Below are positions 5,948 through 15,426 of a stretch of 36,729 nt of DNA, piece after piece. A program made the translations under genes and the position numbers. Origin of the DNA: a virus; the IMG/VR virus record IMGVR_UViG_3300031660_000017, positions 1 through 36,729 of that record. One strand, written 5' to 3'. Below the pieces are notes generated by a model. It ran no database searches. It was given only the letters and a program-made list of their open reading frames with translations, and was not told where the DNA came from. The first letter of the stretch is position 1, and each line of letters starts with the position of its first letter.

Positions 5948-8340
5948 TACGCACCCCCTATTAGAGCCTTAAGTTCATCTATCTGAATCTGTTGTTCTTT
6001 CATGCCCTCAATAAGTAAGGCGACTAAGTTACCATAAGCTACTGAGTAGTGGTCATCTTCAGTTCCAGCCATACTGTTAGGGCCGCCTGTGACAGCTTCA
6101 GGGAGTACTTTAAGCACCTCTTGAGCTATTACGCCTACATGTCTGTTAGTTGGGTTGTGGTTGTAAGTTACTGCCGCTTCTTCAGGGGTTGCTAGTTCTT
6201 GGTCAGTCCTGTCGTAGGTGTAACCGTTGAGTTTCTTAACCTTGTCAATAGCGTTAGGTATTACTTCTAAGTTCTCTTTTACACGTATGTCTGAGTACGC
6301 AGTAACGTTACCCGAAGTCCAGATATTAGTACCTAGTGCAGCCTTACCACTACCGTTCTGGCACCAGACCATCATATGGCCACCTGCCATAGAGCCTCCA
6401 GTTCCATTATTGGTGTGCTTATAAGCTAGGCCGTAAAGGTTACCGAAGTTACTGCCTGATGCGTGATTACGGTAAGCTGAACCCATCGACCATATTTGAT
6501 CAGTCTTACTGGAACTATAACTACCAATCATACTCTGGTTACGTGTGGTAGATGTACCTATAAACGAACCAGTATGAGTACCGCCAGCCTTAGGCATAGC
6601 GTTATTAGCTGTAGTCGTTGTAGACGTAGGTGCGTAGCTATGCGTATGTGAGTTCTTAGTAGACCCTTGATTCAGTATGTGAGGTGCCAAACTAGCTGGT
6701 GTCATATACCTTATGTAGGCATCCTGTGAGCAATATATCCTAGTAGGTGTACTGCTTGTAACCCCAGAGACAGTGTTAATCCAGCCTGCATCAATGTATC
6801 CGCTACCGTTGGTACGTACTACTTGGTTAGCTGAACTATTCACACCAGTACCTAGTACAAGACCATCTAAGGTTCCCGCATTCAAACCACCAGAGCCATT
6901 ACCATCAACTGTCTTAAGAGCTGCAAGTAACTGTGCTGCTGACTGATCTGCTGTTGCGGAAGCTTCAATACCATTCAACTTATTATGATCAGCAGTAGTG
7001 AAGTTATGTGTGGTTAAACCACCATCACCTACTGAATACGTAGTATTAGGCCAAGACCTATCATAAGCAGCTTTAACCGCTGTCTGAGATGCAGAGATAG
7101 CTGCGTTAGTTGTACTTACACTGTCTGAGATACCACGCCAAGTATTGGTGTCCGTATTAGTAGTATATGAAGGTGTAGCCCACACTGCGGTACCTGAAGC
7201 TGAGTATTTAAGGAACTGACCTGCTGATCCTGCCGTAGGTATATGCTTATTACCTGCTGTTGTAGGGTGAGCATAATTATTAGCAGAAGTGGCTATGCCA
7301 TCCAACTTAGTGTTGTCTGCTGAGGTAAAGTTAATCTGTGATAGACCACCATCACCAACTGAGTATGTAGTGTTGTTATCAGGTACTACCACAGTGTCAG
7401 TAGTGCCATCACCACGATTTAACGTAATAGTATGCCCACTAATAGTCATAGCATCAGCAGCAGTGCTTAATGCTTGGTTAGTAGTCTTAGTTACCTTGGT
7501 ACCTAAAGCAGTAGTTAAAGTAGACGCATAAGTTGCATCATCATTAATAGCTGCTGCTAGTTCGTTAAGCGTATCTAGGGTACCTGGCGCTCCACCAATA
7601 AGATCAGTAAGCTCAGCCTGCACATAAGCCGTTGTGGCCACCTGCGTGGTATTAGTATTAGCTGCTGCTGTTGGAGCTGTAGGTGCTCCAGTTAATGCAG
7701 GACTGGCTAAGGGTGCTTTGGTATCTAATGCTGCTTGTAGACCAGTTGTGACAGAAATGGCATGGTTAGCTGGGTGAGTGTACACAGTGTCATTATCAGG
7801 AATAACCACTGTCTCTGTAGTAGAGTCGCCACGCTTTAATGTGATAGTGTGCCCTGATATTGATAGTGCATCAGTAGCATGCAACGCCCCAGATTCAGTA
7901 TCATTAACCACAGATGCTGGTAATGAGTAGTTATTTGCAGATGCCGCAATGCCATTTAATTTATTATGGTCAGCATCAGTGAAGTCATTAGTAGTTAAGC
8001 CACCGTCACCTACTGAATATGTGGTATCAATTACTGCTGCTGTAGCATCGCCTGCTGTCCAAGTCTGAACCGCGTTATTACCAACCGCAAAAGCAGAAGC
8101 TGTAGATGATTCAATGCCGCGAGTTACGCCAGTTAGAGTCCAGTACGTTGAGTTGTCAGTACGGCCTGTATAGCTTATTGTCTCGATCTTAGTAGGATTC
8201 GACAGGCTATCCATGATTGTTAGCTTGCCGCTTATTGGCGGGTCATTATATGGGCTGACAGCCTTGACTACCAATACGCTTGTAGCTGATGATGTTAGTG
8301 CTGCGTGAAGGTCAAGTTTTACATTGTTAATAAAGCTCAT
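5947..8340 (-). CDS. Tail fibre with C-terminal S74 self-cleaving chaperone
   Basis: This 797-residue trimeric-fibre-type protein is rich in Thr, Asn, Gly and Ala. It carries three copies of a YSVGDGGL...FT.AD..KL.GI unit and two copies of an SGHTITL.RGD unit. The last 115 residues (683-797) are an intramolecular chaperone of the S74 family: it opens with SDIRVKEN, whose Ser-Asp is the known cut site, contains GVIAQEVLKVLPEAV, and ends in a coiled-coil helix. After trimerisation the chaperone is expected to cut itself off. TAATG-type contact with neighbouring genes places it in the fibre operon. Confidence 0.9.
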   Translation of the reverse strand: MSFINNVKLDLHAALTSSATSVLVVKAVSPYNDPPISGKLTIMDSLSNPTKIETISYTGRTDNSTYWTLTGVTRGIESSTASAFAVGNNAVQTWTAGDATAAVIDTTYSVGDGGLTTNDFTDADHNKLNGIAASANNYSLPASVVNDTESGALHATDALSISGHTITLKRGDSTTETVVIPDNDTVYTHPANHAISVTTGLQAALDTKAPLASPALTGAPTAPTAAANTNTTQVATTAYVQAELTDLIGGAPGTLDTLNELAAAINDDATYASTLTTALGTKVTKTTNQALSTAADAMTISGHTITLNRGDGTTDTVVVPDNNTTYSVGDGGLSQINFTSADNTKLDGIATSANNYAHPTTAGNKHIPTAGSAGQFLKYSASGTAVWATPSYTTNTDTNTWRGISDSVSTTNAAISASQTAVKAAYDRSWPNTTYSVGDGGLTTHNFTTADHNKLNGIEASATADQSAAQLLAALKTVDGNGSGGLNAGTLDGLVLGTGVNSSANQVVRTNGSGYIDAGWINTVSGVTSSTPTRIYCSQDAYIRYMTPASLAPHILNQGSTKNSHTHSYAPTSTTTTANNAMPKAGGTHTGSFIGTSTTRNQSMIGSYSSSKTDQIWSMGSAYRNHASGSNFGNLYGLAYKHTNNGTGGSMAGGHMMVWCQNGSGKAALGTNIWTSGNVTAYSDIRVKENLEVIPNAIDKVKKLNGYTYDRTDQELATPEEAAVTYNHNPTNRHVGVIAQEVLKVLPEAVTGGPNSMAGTEDDHYSVAYGNLVALLIEGMKEQQIQIDELKALIGGA

Positions 8341-8609
8341 ATTTCTTCCACCGCCAGTTTAAACTCAAATTCTTTTGTACGACCACCAAGTGTTACGATA
8401 CCCATTGTTATCTTATACACGGATCCATTCACGCCCCCGCTAACCCACACTTTAGGCTCGCTTGTAGTCTCTTGTGTTACGAATGTCGTCAAGCCTGATG
8501 GGGTCGATGTGGCAGTTGCCGAAGTAACGGAATCTCCAGCATTGAGCCATTTAGTTAGGTCAACTCCATAGTCCAATACGTCTAAAGGTTGTTGGCTAAA
8601 GATATTCAT
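8337..8609 (-). CDS. Small fibre-tail adaptor-like protein
   Basis: A 90-residue beta-rich protein starts with a PLDVLDYGVDLTKWL segment and has a later VWVSGGVNGSVYKITMGI pattern, which fits the small Ig-like phage fibre-tail adaptor proteins. It lies between the repeat protein and the S74 fibre, overlaps the fibre by four bases (ATGA), and probably attaches a fibre to the tail. No signal peptide. The family name is from pattern memory. Confidence 0.6.
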   Translation of the reverse strand: MNIFSQQPLDVLDYGVDLTKWLNAGDSVTSATATSTPSGLTTFVTQETTSEPKVWVSGGVNGSVYKITMGIVTLGGRTKEFEFKLAVEEI

Positions 8610-10129
8610 TATGCAGCCCTTTTTAATTCAATTTGCATGGTTCTATTGCTCACTGCTATACGTATAGTACGCAAGTTTCTGGCTTTAATCATCCTGTTTA
8701 CATAAGGTATGTCAGAACGCCTATAGCTTGGAGCAGGAATATGATCGTTTACAAGGATGCGCTTTGTGCCAACCTCGGTTAATCCGCCCAGGATATCTGC
8801 AGTTAATGGCCTATTCCTATATATCCAACCCGTCATTAGACTATTGGCCGCTATTGCACCAATACCTGTAACGACACGGATACCCACGGCATCAGCTTCA
8901 CCTGAGCCATCCACGGCAGCATCTACAAAAGCTTCCGTATATAGTGAGGCTTGTGCTTCTGCACTACCAGCAACCACCGCGTCAACCATTGCGACAGTGT
9001 GAACTGTAGACTGAACTTGCGTAGATGTACTGGCATGACCATGGAATCTTGCAAATCTAGTTAGGTTCGCTGCTGCGAATGAAGCGCCAGCGATATCGCC
9101 AGATGATACCTTGTACGCAAAGCCTGTGGCGCTAGTGTTAAGCTCGCCCCATACCGAAGCATCAATAGACGCAATAACATTTACTGTAGCTTCTGTCTCA
9201 GCGTCAGCCGTAACCGATGCCCTGATAAAGGATCGATTGTGGCCAGCCGATACAGTTGCACCATAAGCGTTAACAATACCTGAGCCAAACGCTTGAGTAT
9301 GCACAGTTGAATCAATCGAACTGCTCGCGCTAATAGATCCATCAAACCAAGCAACAGTGTAAGCCTGAGAATTAACCGAGGCTGACGCAGTTACGCTTGA
9401 GTTAAGATCTACAACTCTGGTTAGGCTAGCTAAAACATTAGCCACAGCAGAAATACTACCACTCGGTATTGATACCGTATATCCAGCAGCTGTAGCCGAT
9501 GTCGCACCTGTAATAGATGCTGGGCTATAGACTAAAGTTCTTACAGTCGCAGTAACACCAACCGAACCAGCAATACCAGACGTTACATGGCTTCTAGAGT
9601 ACAGATTAGCACTAACGGAGCCTGACGCTACAATTGCAGCTGAGGATTCAGCCAACGTATTTACAGTGGCGCTAGTTGCACCACTAGACACTACAGCAGC
9701 AGATGCAGAGCTTAAGGTATGACCATCACCCAATACATAGGCAATACCAGAGACCGAAGCCTTTAAAAAAGTCCTTCTTGCTCCTGATGATACTGTCGCG
9801 CCAATAACATCTACAGCCGCAGACACATAACTTACTGAATGCGCTGACGCACTAGAAGAAGATGACCCGATGACTTGAGCATCAACCGAAACCGTTGTAC
9901 GGGCTGTAGCAGATACTGTAGCAGATACTAATATTTGAGATGTTAGCTCTACTCGCCTAACACCAACACCACTAACTGAAGAGGAGGCTGCAATAGCTCC
10001 CTCGACAGTACGTATCTTGCTAGAAGATGAGCTGACCGAACACGCACCACTAATGGTCGCACTTAAATAAACTAGCGATACTGCAGGATAACTACCCAGT
10101 GCATAACTGTTAAGTGCGCCAAAGTTCAT
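8609..10129 (-). CDS. Structural repeat protein with about 22 copies of a 20-residue unit
   Basis: A 506-residue protein very rich in Ser, Ala, Val and Thr. After a short head (MNFGALNSYALGSYPA), residues from about 17 to 450 are a tandem array of a roughly 20-residue unit of the form hydrophobic-SASISGSASVSATVHTV. Few residues are fixed, so copies have drifted. Such short regular units often build beta-solenoids or stalks. The C-terminal 50 residues lose the repeat and are Arg-rich. It sits among the fibre genes, so a virion or fibre stalk role is likely. No enzyme motif. Confidence 0.7.
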   Translation of the reverse strand: MNFGALNSYALGSYPAVSLVYLSATISGACSVSSSSSKIRTVEGAIAASSSVSGVGVRRVELTSQILVSATVSATARTTVSVDAQVIGSSSSSASAHSVSYVSAAVDVIGATVSSGARRTFLKASVSGIAYVLGDGHTLSSASAAVVSSGATSATVNTLAESSAAIVASGSVSANLYSRSHVTSGIAGSVGVTATVRTLVYSPASITGATSATAAGYTVSIPSGSISAVANVLASLTRVVDLNSSVTASASVNSQAYTVAWFDGSISASSSIDSTVHTQAFGSGIVNAYGATVSAGHNRSFIRASVTADAETEATVNVIASIDASVWGELNTSATGFAYKVSSGDIAGASFAAANLTRFARFHGHASTSTQVQSTVHTVAMVDAVVAGSAEAQASLYTEAFVDAAVDGSGEADAVGIRVVTGIGAIAANSLMTGWIYRNRPLTADILGGLTEVGTKRILVNDHIPAPSYRRSDIPYVNRMIKARNLRTIRIAVSNRTMQIELKRAA

Positions 10130-10130
10130 G

Positions 10131-10523
10131 TTAGCTTAATGTAACCGAAATACCGCCAGATGCTACAGACATAATATCGTCTACAGATAAGGTCTTGGCC
10201 AAATCTAATGGCGTATGGTAAAGCAGGTTACCAGCACTTGAGGCATCATAGATACCAATATGGCTGATAGTTACGTTAGAGCCAACTACTGCGGGGAATG
10301 CAATAGTACCACTAGACGAAACAGATCCTGCAGCAACAGTGCCGAACGTCATTGCCTGACGAACGTAGTTAGTCCAGCTACACTCAGTGCCAGAACCAGC
10401 ATCTGTAGGGTCGCTGCTAAATAATGCCAAATATGGAGTGGCTACGTTATAAGCAGTAGCTCCCTTTAATGTAATGTCTAGAAACTTATTTTCTAGGTGG
10501 TTCGATAATTCGCTCATGTTCAT
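10131..10523 (-). CDS. Tail fibre-associated structural protein
   Basis: This 130-residue protein has a pattern often seen beside tail fibres: SELSNHLENKFLDITLKG at the start, PYLALFSSDPTDAGSGTE, then YVRQAMTFG, and a beta C-terminus (HIGIYDASSAGNLLYHTPL). No enzymatic motif or signal. It lies between the second glycine-rich adhesin and the repeat protein. It is probably a virion protein; a Gp80-like family name is possible but not checked. Confidence 0.65.
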   Translation of the reverse strand: MNMSELSNHLENKFLDITLKGATAYNVATPYLALFSSDPTDAGSGTECSWTNYVRQAMTFGTVAAGSVSSSGTIAFPAVVGSNVTISHIGIYDASSAGNLLYHTPLDLAKTLSVDDIMSVASGGISVTLS

Positions 10524-10538
10524 TCCTTCCTTAATTAA

Positions 10539-11369
10539 TTAAATTTGGGTTACTGTGAAATTGCTTGGGTTGTAGTAAGTCGCGCCTGCTGCACCTGCTG
10601 CACCCGAACTACCGTAATTTCCATTAGGCGGAGCTTCACCTGCTATACCAGCGGAACCTACAGCGCCACCATTACCAGCAATGGGAGAAGTTGTTCCACC
10701 ACCAATTCCTATAGCTGTCAGCGTAGCATCTGTGCCATAACGGCCAGTGCTGTTAGTTCCAGTTCCTCCGATACCTTTAGTACCGTAGGGTACACCGCCA
10801 CCACCACCGTTGCCGCCAACATAAGCGTTACTTAAGCCAGCATAGTAGGAAACGCCTCCTGTGCCACCACCCCCTGACCCACCGCCAGATAAGGTGCTGT
10901 TATTGTCGATAGTTACAGCCGCTTCTATATGTATAGCGACACCACCATCAGTACCTGTTTTACCTGAGAGTCTAGGGTATGAAGAGCTAGAAGCGCCACC
11001 ATGTCCACCACGGCCACCGCGGCCTAGGATCTTACCGTTGTTCTCAATGGTTAACTTGCCGCTATAGCCAACGCCAGTTTTTAGGGCGTATGTGCTAGTG
11101 GTTGAAGCTACTAATACCGCACCACTAGGGATAACAACGCGAACATTGTGATACTTATCAAGGCCAAGCGCGTCTAAATCAACGTCAGTATGTGTATCAA
11201 CTGAGAATGTATAAACAGACTCGTATTCATAAGTGGTCTGCCATGTTCCAGCAACTTTAGCGTATGCTTTTTTAACCTTAGTCCAAGCGCCTGACACTTT
11301 AACTGAGGGAATTGAGCTAACCCATGAGCCGCCGACTTTGACTTTAATACTCAAACCAAACGTCCCCAT
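10539..11369 (-). CDS. Glycine-rich tail adhesin (receptor-binding), copy 2
   Basis: I start at the ATG at 11369 (276 residues); a longer frame from 11390 adds seven residues and more overlap with the next gene. The N-terminus has three VKVxGxW-type repeats (about 8-45) that probably attach the protein to the tail. From about residue 57 it matches the gene at 5114: beta domain, GRGGRGGHGG, polyglycine loops, and an identical type of ending (ATYYNPSNFTVTQI). Two copies with different attachment ends suggest two receptor-binding tips. Confidence 0.8.
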   Translation of the reverse strand: MGTFGLSIKVKVGGSWVSSIPSVKVSGAWTKVKKAYAKVAGTWQTTYEYESVYTFSVDTHTDVDLDALGLDKYHNVRVVIPSGAVLVASTTSTYALKTGVGYSGKLTIENNGKILGRGGRGGHGGASSSSYPRLSGKTGTDGGVAIHIEAAVTIDNNSTLSGGGSGGGGTGGVSYYAGLSNAYVGGNGGGGGVPYGTKGIGGTGTNSTGRYGTDATLTAIGIGGGTTSPIAGNGGAVGSAGIAGEAPPNGNYGSSGAAGAAGATYYNPSNFTVTQI

Positions 11370-11643
11370 TACTGCCGCCCGTTGCGGCACTACTGCTAAT
11401 AGTAAAGTTTGGCTGTCCTAGATTATTAGCATCTAAATCACCGATCACATTCCAAGCGTTATTAGCCCCTGTGCGCTGCTTTAACTTACCTGAGCTAGTG
11501 TCTGCCCACCATTGGTACGAAAAGGTTGGGGTCGGTGCGGTTGACCCGCTATTCTGGCTCACAATAGCATCAAGCACGTTGTTTATGTCGGTGCGTACTG
11601 CTGCTCCTGACCCGTCTGCTATATCATAATCATGCTGTGACAT
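11344..11643 (-). CDS. Small tail fibre-module protein
   Basis: This 99-residue protein has the MSQHDYDIADGSGAAVRTDINNVLDAI start and a YQWWADTSSGKLKQRTGANNAWNVIG middle. That module is common at the N-terminus of phage fibre proteins, where it attaches to the tail. Here it stands alone, overlaps the adhesin gene by 26 bases, and follows the J-like gene (stop and start meet at 11643). It probably links J to the adhesin. Confidence 0.65.
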   Translation of the reverse strand: MSQHDYDIADGSGAAVRTDINNVLDAIVSQNSGSTAPTPTFSYQWWADTSSGKLKQRTGANNAWNVIGDLDANNLGQPNFTISSSAATGGSNGDVWFEY

Positions 11644-14306
11644 TATACTGCCTCTTTCCCGTAACCGACTGCCTGCCAGTTAATTGACCTGACAATTCCA
11701 GTATCGAGTGCATTAAAACACCGAACCGTGAATCCTGTTCGTAATTTGGAGGTTACCCTAATGTAATCCCCACTATTAGCGTCTTGCATTGTTACTCCAA
11801 TAACAGGTACAGCCTTAAAGCTGCTACCAAACACCACTGAGGTACCGCCTGATGAGAGTGATAGGTCGTTAGATTTCTCAACCCTATCTGGCATATCTAC
11901 AGAAACAGAAAGCTCAGTTATGCTTATATTATACGATGAATCTGCATTAGTAACCACTACTCTAAATTGGTACCCCCTTGCATGGTAATCGCCTACTAAA
12001 AATGGCACCCAATCTGACCAAGTTGGGCTTGATGATGGATTATCATAGGTTGACCTTAATTGTAAAACTATCACTATTGCATCACTTGACTCACCATCGA
12101 AGGTAGGCCAAATGTCTATATTGTTTGTTCTATTATCAATAAGATCAGTAACTTCGGCAACTGATGATTTCATATTTGCAGTCAATCGGCTAGTGTAAGA
12201 TGCTCCGAAATCAATTGAATTAGAGAATATATAACTACCAGAACCTGCAACTGTTAACCCTCCAGTTAATATAAGCACGCCATTATCTACAACCATATTT
12301 GTTTTTGTGCCAGGAAATGATGAGTGTTCAGTCAGTGTCTCTACCGCGTTAAAGTCTACAATGTTTGGCACTGTTGTAGTGGAGAACTTAGCATTTGTGC
12401 TAAACCTACCGCCCTCGTCAACTGCCTTAGCCATATAAGTTCCAGCAAGCAAAGGGAGAACTGTGTATGTTTGACTACCAGCTATTGCTTCTCCAATGTC
12501 TTGCCCATTAGACCATGCTGCGCCAGAGGTGAGGGGAGTGTGACGTATGCGAACATACCCACCATTAATAACATCCAAATCAACGACTCTAGCCCAAGAT
12601 ATATGACACTGCCCATCCAATGCTCTTATTGTGAAGTTTGACAGATCACTTGGTATCGCAGTTAGTCCAGATATGGTCTTATTATATTGGTAAGCCCAAG
12701 CAGACTTTATGGCCATTGAGTTAACAGATCTAACTCTAAAGTCATACCTGCCAGCAGCAATATCCTCCACTCTTGCGCTAAGTGCGCTAGTTTTAGTTAT
12801 GAACGTAAAGCCAGCTGATCCGTTAATCTTATACTCGGCCTCATAATCACTAACAAACGCATCATTTGGTGCCGTCCAATTGAATATAGCCCTTGTTTGA
12901 GTGCCTTTTGAGTTTACTGTCGCATATAGCTCTTCTGTTACACTAAACGGAGTAGGAGCCAAGACACTAAATGGGTCTGGGAGATTCGTATCAGGTATAT
13001 TATCTGCTTCAGTTTTAAGCGACCATGGGTAGATACTATCTTGGTGCTCGATCAGATCTACAGACACGGCTCCTTCTGGTGACAGACCCAAATTAACGAC
13101 ACGGAATGGCTTATTAGACCAATCAGGGGTGCTATGGGTAACTCCTACAACCTGACCAACAACAACATTAAGTGCCTCACTTGTAGCATTAAAGCTAACA
13201 ACTAGGCCATTACGAGACCTATTTAGGACTATCTCTGCAATGTCTAACGCAGTATATTTGCTTGTTATTGTAGGCAAGACTATCCTGCTCTCTAATACCG
13301 TACCACCATCTTCAGCTAAGTAAGTAGCCTCTAGTGCAGATCCTGAAAGTGGATACTGAACCTGATCCTCTTGCCAGTTAGCTAGAGGGTTGGTGTAGGT
13401 AGCTATAACCCTATTAAACTTGGTCTTCTTTGTTTCACTGGTCAAAGAGAAGTTATCAATTATATTGCTCTCATCGAAGGTGAATGTTGAAGATCCTTCA
13501 TCTTCTATAATTAAACCGTACTGACCATCCTGATAAGGCATAAGGCCTCGCATACCAGAAAGAAGTTCTTTTACGTTATCTAGTATTTTTACGTTAGTGT
13601 CTATAACCGCGTTGCATGAGAATATTGGCTGTGCGCTTCCACCACTGTATGGAGTTACAGATTCATCGCATTTAGCTGCTGCAGATGCCACCAATGTGTC
13701 ATTGATAAAGCTCGTTGGTAGGCCTTTGCCATACCTAGAGTTAGTCATGTAATCTCTCCAGCACCACGCTGGATTAGCACTGTACTCAGTAGTAGATCCA
13801 GTAAATATCTTCTTCCCTTGAACTACAGCATTTATAGTTGGCACTGATGAGAATGCGTCAGTGTCCCACTTAAGCCTAACAGCCAAATATGCAGTGCCAC
13901 GAAGCCTATGAGCAGATGTCCACCCTATATTAGCAGCCATAAATGTAGGGTCTGCGACTTGCGTATCAGTACCTAAATACTTGGTTACTGTCACAAGGCC
14001 ACTGAACTTGCTATCTGTGGACAGGTCATCATTAAGATAGATATCGCCTATACTGCTAATCTCTCCCTCGCACAGCACAAGTATGATGTATATATACTTA
14101 TTATCTTCCCCGCTATTAGCTATAAATACGCGGGTGCCACCTACTTTACGCTCTCCGTATATAACTGCTATGGAAGCTACGTTAGAGTCTTTGTTCGCCA
14201 TCAACCCATTAGCTTGTTCAGCAGCACGTTTCGCTGCCTTCGCCAACTCGTCTGCTATTACATAAGAAACCACCAAAGAAGCTACAAACCAAAAAATCAT
14301 AGGCAT
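11643..14306 (-). CDS. Tail tip / host specificity protein, lambda gpJ-like
   Basis: This 887-residue protein starts at the ATG at 14306, overlapping the preceding stop (TAATG) with a GGGG run eight bases upstream; an ATG five codons earlier (14321) is an alternative. A hydrophobic start (about 1-20) is followed by a region typical of J-like tail tips (IAVIYGERKVGGTRVFI, GEISSIGDIYLND). Fibronectin-like beta domains (about 450-640) and a variable C-terminal part follow. It forms the central tip spike that contacts the receptor. Downstream genes supply fibres. Confidence 0.85.
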   Translation of the reverse strand: MPMIFWFVASLVVSYVIADELAKAAKRAAEQANGLMANKDSNVASIAVIYGERKVGGTRVFIANSGEDNKYIYIILVLCEGEISSIGDIYLNDDLSTDSKFSGLVTVTKYLGTDTQVADPTFMAANIGWTSAHRLRGTAYLAVRLKWDTDAFSSVPTINAVVQGKKIFTGSTTEYSANPAWCWRDYMTNSRYGKGLPTSFINDTLVASAAAKCDESVTPYSGGSAQPIFSCNAVIDTNVKILDNVKELLSGMRGLMPYQDGQYGLIIEDEGSSTFTFDESNIIDNFSLTSETKKTKFNRVIATYTNPLANWQEDQVQYPLSGSALEATYLAEDGGTVLESRIVLPTITSKYTALDIAEIVLNRSRNGLVVSFNATSEALNVVVGQVVGVTHSTPDWSNKPFRVVNLGLSPEGAVSVDLIEHQDSIYPWSLKTEADNIPDTNLPDPFSVLAPTPFSVTEELYATVNSKGTQTRAIFNWTAPNDAFVSDYEAEYKINGSAGFTFITKTSALSARVEDIAAGRYDFRVRSVNSMAIKSAWAYQYNKTISGLTAIPSDLSNFTIRALDGQCHISWARVVDLDVINGGYVRIRHTPLTSGAAWSNGQDIGEAIAGSQTYTVLPLLAGTYMAKAVDEGGRFSTNAKFSTTTVPNIVDFNAVETLTEHSSFPGTKTNMVVDNGVLILTGGLTVAGSGSYIFSNSIDFGASYTSRLTANMKSSVAEVTDLIDNRTNNIDIWPTFDGESSDAIVIVLQLRSTYDNPSSSPTWSDWVPFLVGDYHARGYQFRVVVTNADSSYNISITELSVSVDMPDRVEKSNDLSLSSGGTSVVFGSSFKAVPVIGVTMQDANSGDYIRVTSKLRTGFTVRCFNALDTGIVRSINWQAVGYGKEAV

Positions 14307-14860
14307 TATGTACGGCCCCATTTAACGTCTTTAATTATCTCGCTGGCAAATTCCATACCTTTGTCCCCGCTAAATGCCGATTGTTGAGAGTTGTCGTTAG
14401 TCCTTCGCCCATTAACCCGTTCAAAGTCTGCCCAGTGTGACGCCACACTAATCCTTACCACACTATCTGATCCGCTATCGGCAATATTGAACCCACTTAT
14501 ACGCCCTTCGTACAATATGAACGGTTCGCCAATTACAGCGCCTGTAGTAGTCAGCAAGGCCCGTTTAATGGTTACCCTGCGATCAATATAGTTACCACTA
14601 AGAAGTATTGAAATATACGCTTGCTCTACGCCTGACAGGTCAATGTTAATTGATCCTACCTGCAAGTCAGTTGACTCACTAACATCCCCCATTGAGAGTA
14701 GGTAGCTGCTTGATACGTAAGTATGGGAACTATCCACTAATTCGTGGCGGTAGTCTGTTAAGTACATGGGCGTAGCAAAGTCTATGTCTACTAAGTGAGC
14801 CATATTAAAGGCGTCTTTAGCCAACTCAGTGACAACGTCTGCGTGAATACCGCGACTCAT
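14306..14860 (-). CDS. Minor tail tip protein, DUF2163-like
   Basis: A 184-residue protein fits the family of tail-tip hub components (DUF2163-like, equivalent in place to lambda gpL), with DIDFATPMYLTDY, a GDVSESTDLQVGSINIDLSG middle, and a GRISGFNI stretch. The region around residues 150-155 (NGRRTNDNSQQ) is characteristic of the family. Position between distal-tail-like protein and gpJ agrees. It overlaps its neighbours by one base each. Confidence in the exact family is moderate. Confidence 0.7.
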   Translation of the reverse strand: MSRGIHADVVTELAKDAFNMAHLVDIDFATPMYLTDYRHELVDSSHTYVSSSYLLSMGDVSESTDLQVGSINIDLSGVEQAYISILLSGNYIDRRVTIKRALLTTTGAVIGEPFILYEGRISGFNIADSGSDSVVRISVASHWADFERVNGRRTNDNSQQSAFSGDKGMEFASEIIKDVKWGRT

Positions 14861-15426
14861 TAGATAGCCTCTACGAAGTCTACTTCGTTACTGAACATCA
14901 TATCCTTACCCACGCTGTAAGATTGAACATCGTTAGACATGCGTACCGTAAACGGCACCGATCCGTATATTAACTCTTCTGCACCTACCGCGCTAACTAA
15001 CTCAGGCACAATGCTAACAGCACCAGCGCCAGATCTATCTGCAGTTAAAGCGTACACCTTGTCGTGTCCAGCGAACTTAATGAAGTCTCCTGCCTTGAGG
15101 ACTCCACTTAAGCCAGAAACCGTCACCGAAGATACGCCAATTGCCGCTGCAGTTGTGGTAACTGTGCCAGTAGCTGTTCCGTTAGTAGTGCTTAACTCAG
15201 GCAATATAATCGTGAAGACGCCATGGCGACCTCTTTTACTTGCTAAGAATGCCCACACAGGAGCAAATTCACTACGTGTTAGGGGTGCGTATGAGGCAGT
15301 GAACTTCCACTTCTGGCTACCTATCTTACGGCTCTGAATACGCCCACTGAGCGCCTCAGATACCAGAGTAGGGTCAACTGATTCAATACCGACAGCGGTA
15401 AATTTAGGGGTTGTTGGATACGTCAT
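14860..15426 (-). CDS. Distal tail / minor tail protein
   Basis: This 188-residue beta-rich protein is encoded between the tape measure and DUF2163-like genes, the place of the distal tail protein or lambda gpM. The N-terminal part (AVGIESVDPTLVSEALSGRIQSRKIGSQKW) has the beta pattern of tube-to-tip connectors. A Thr/Val-rich insertion (about 80-130) follows. No enzymatic motif. It starts where the tape measure gene ends (overlap at 15426). Confidence 0.65.
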   Translation of the reverse strand: MTYPTTPKFTAVGIESVDPTLVSEALSGRIQSRKIGSQKWKFTASYAPLTRSEFAPVWAFLASKRGRHGVFTIILPELSTTNGTATGTVTTTAAAIGVSSVTVSGLSGVLKAGDFIKFAGHDKVYALTADRSGAGAVSIVPELVSAVGAEELIYGSVPFTVRMSNDVQSYSVGKDMMFSNEVDFVEAI

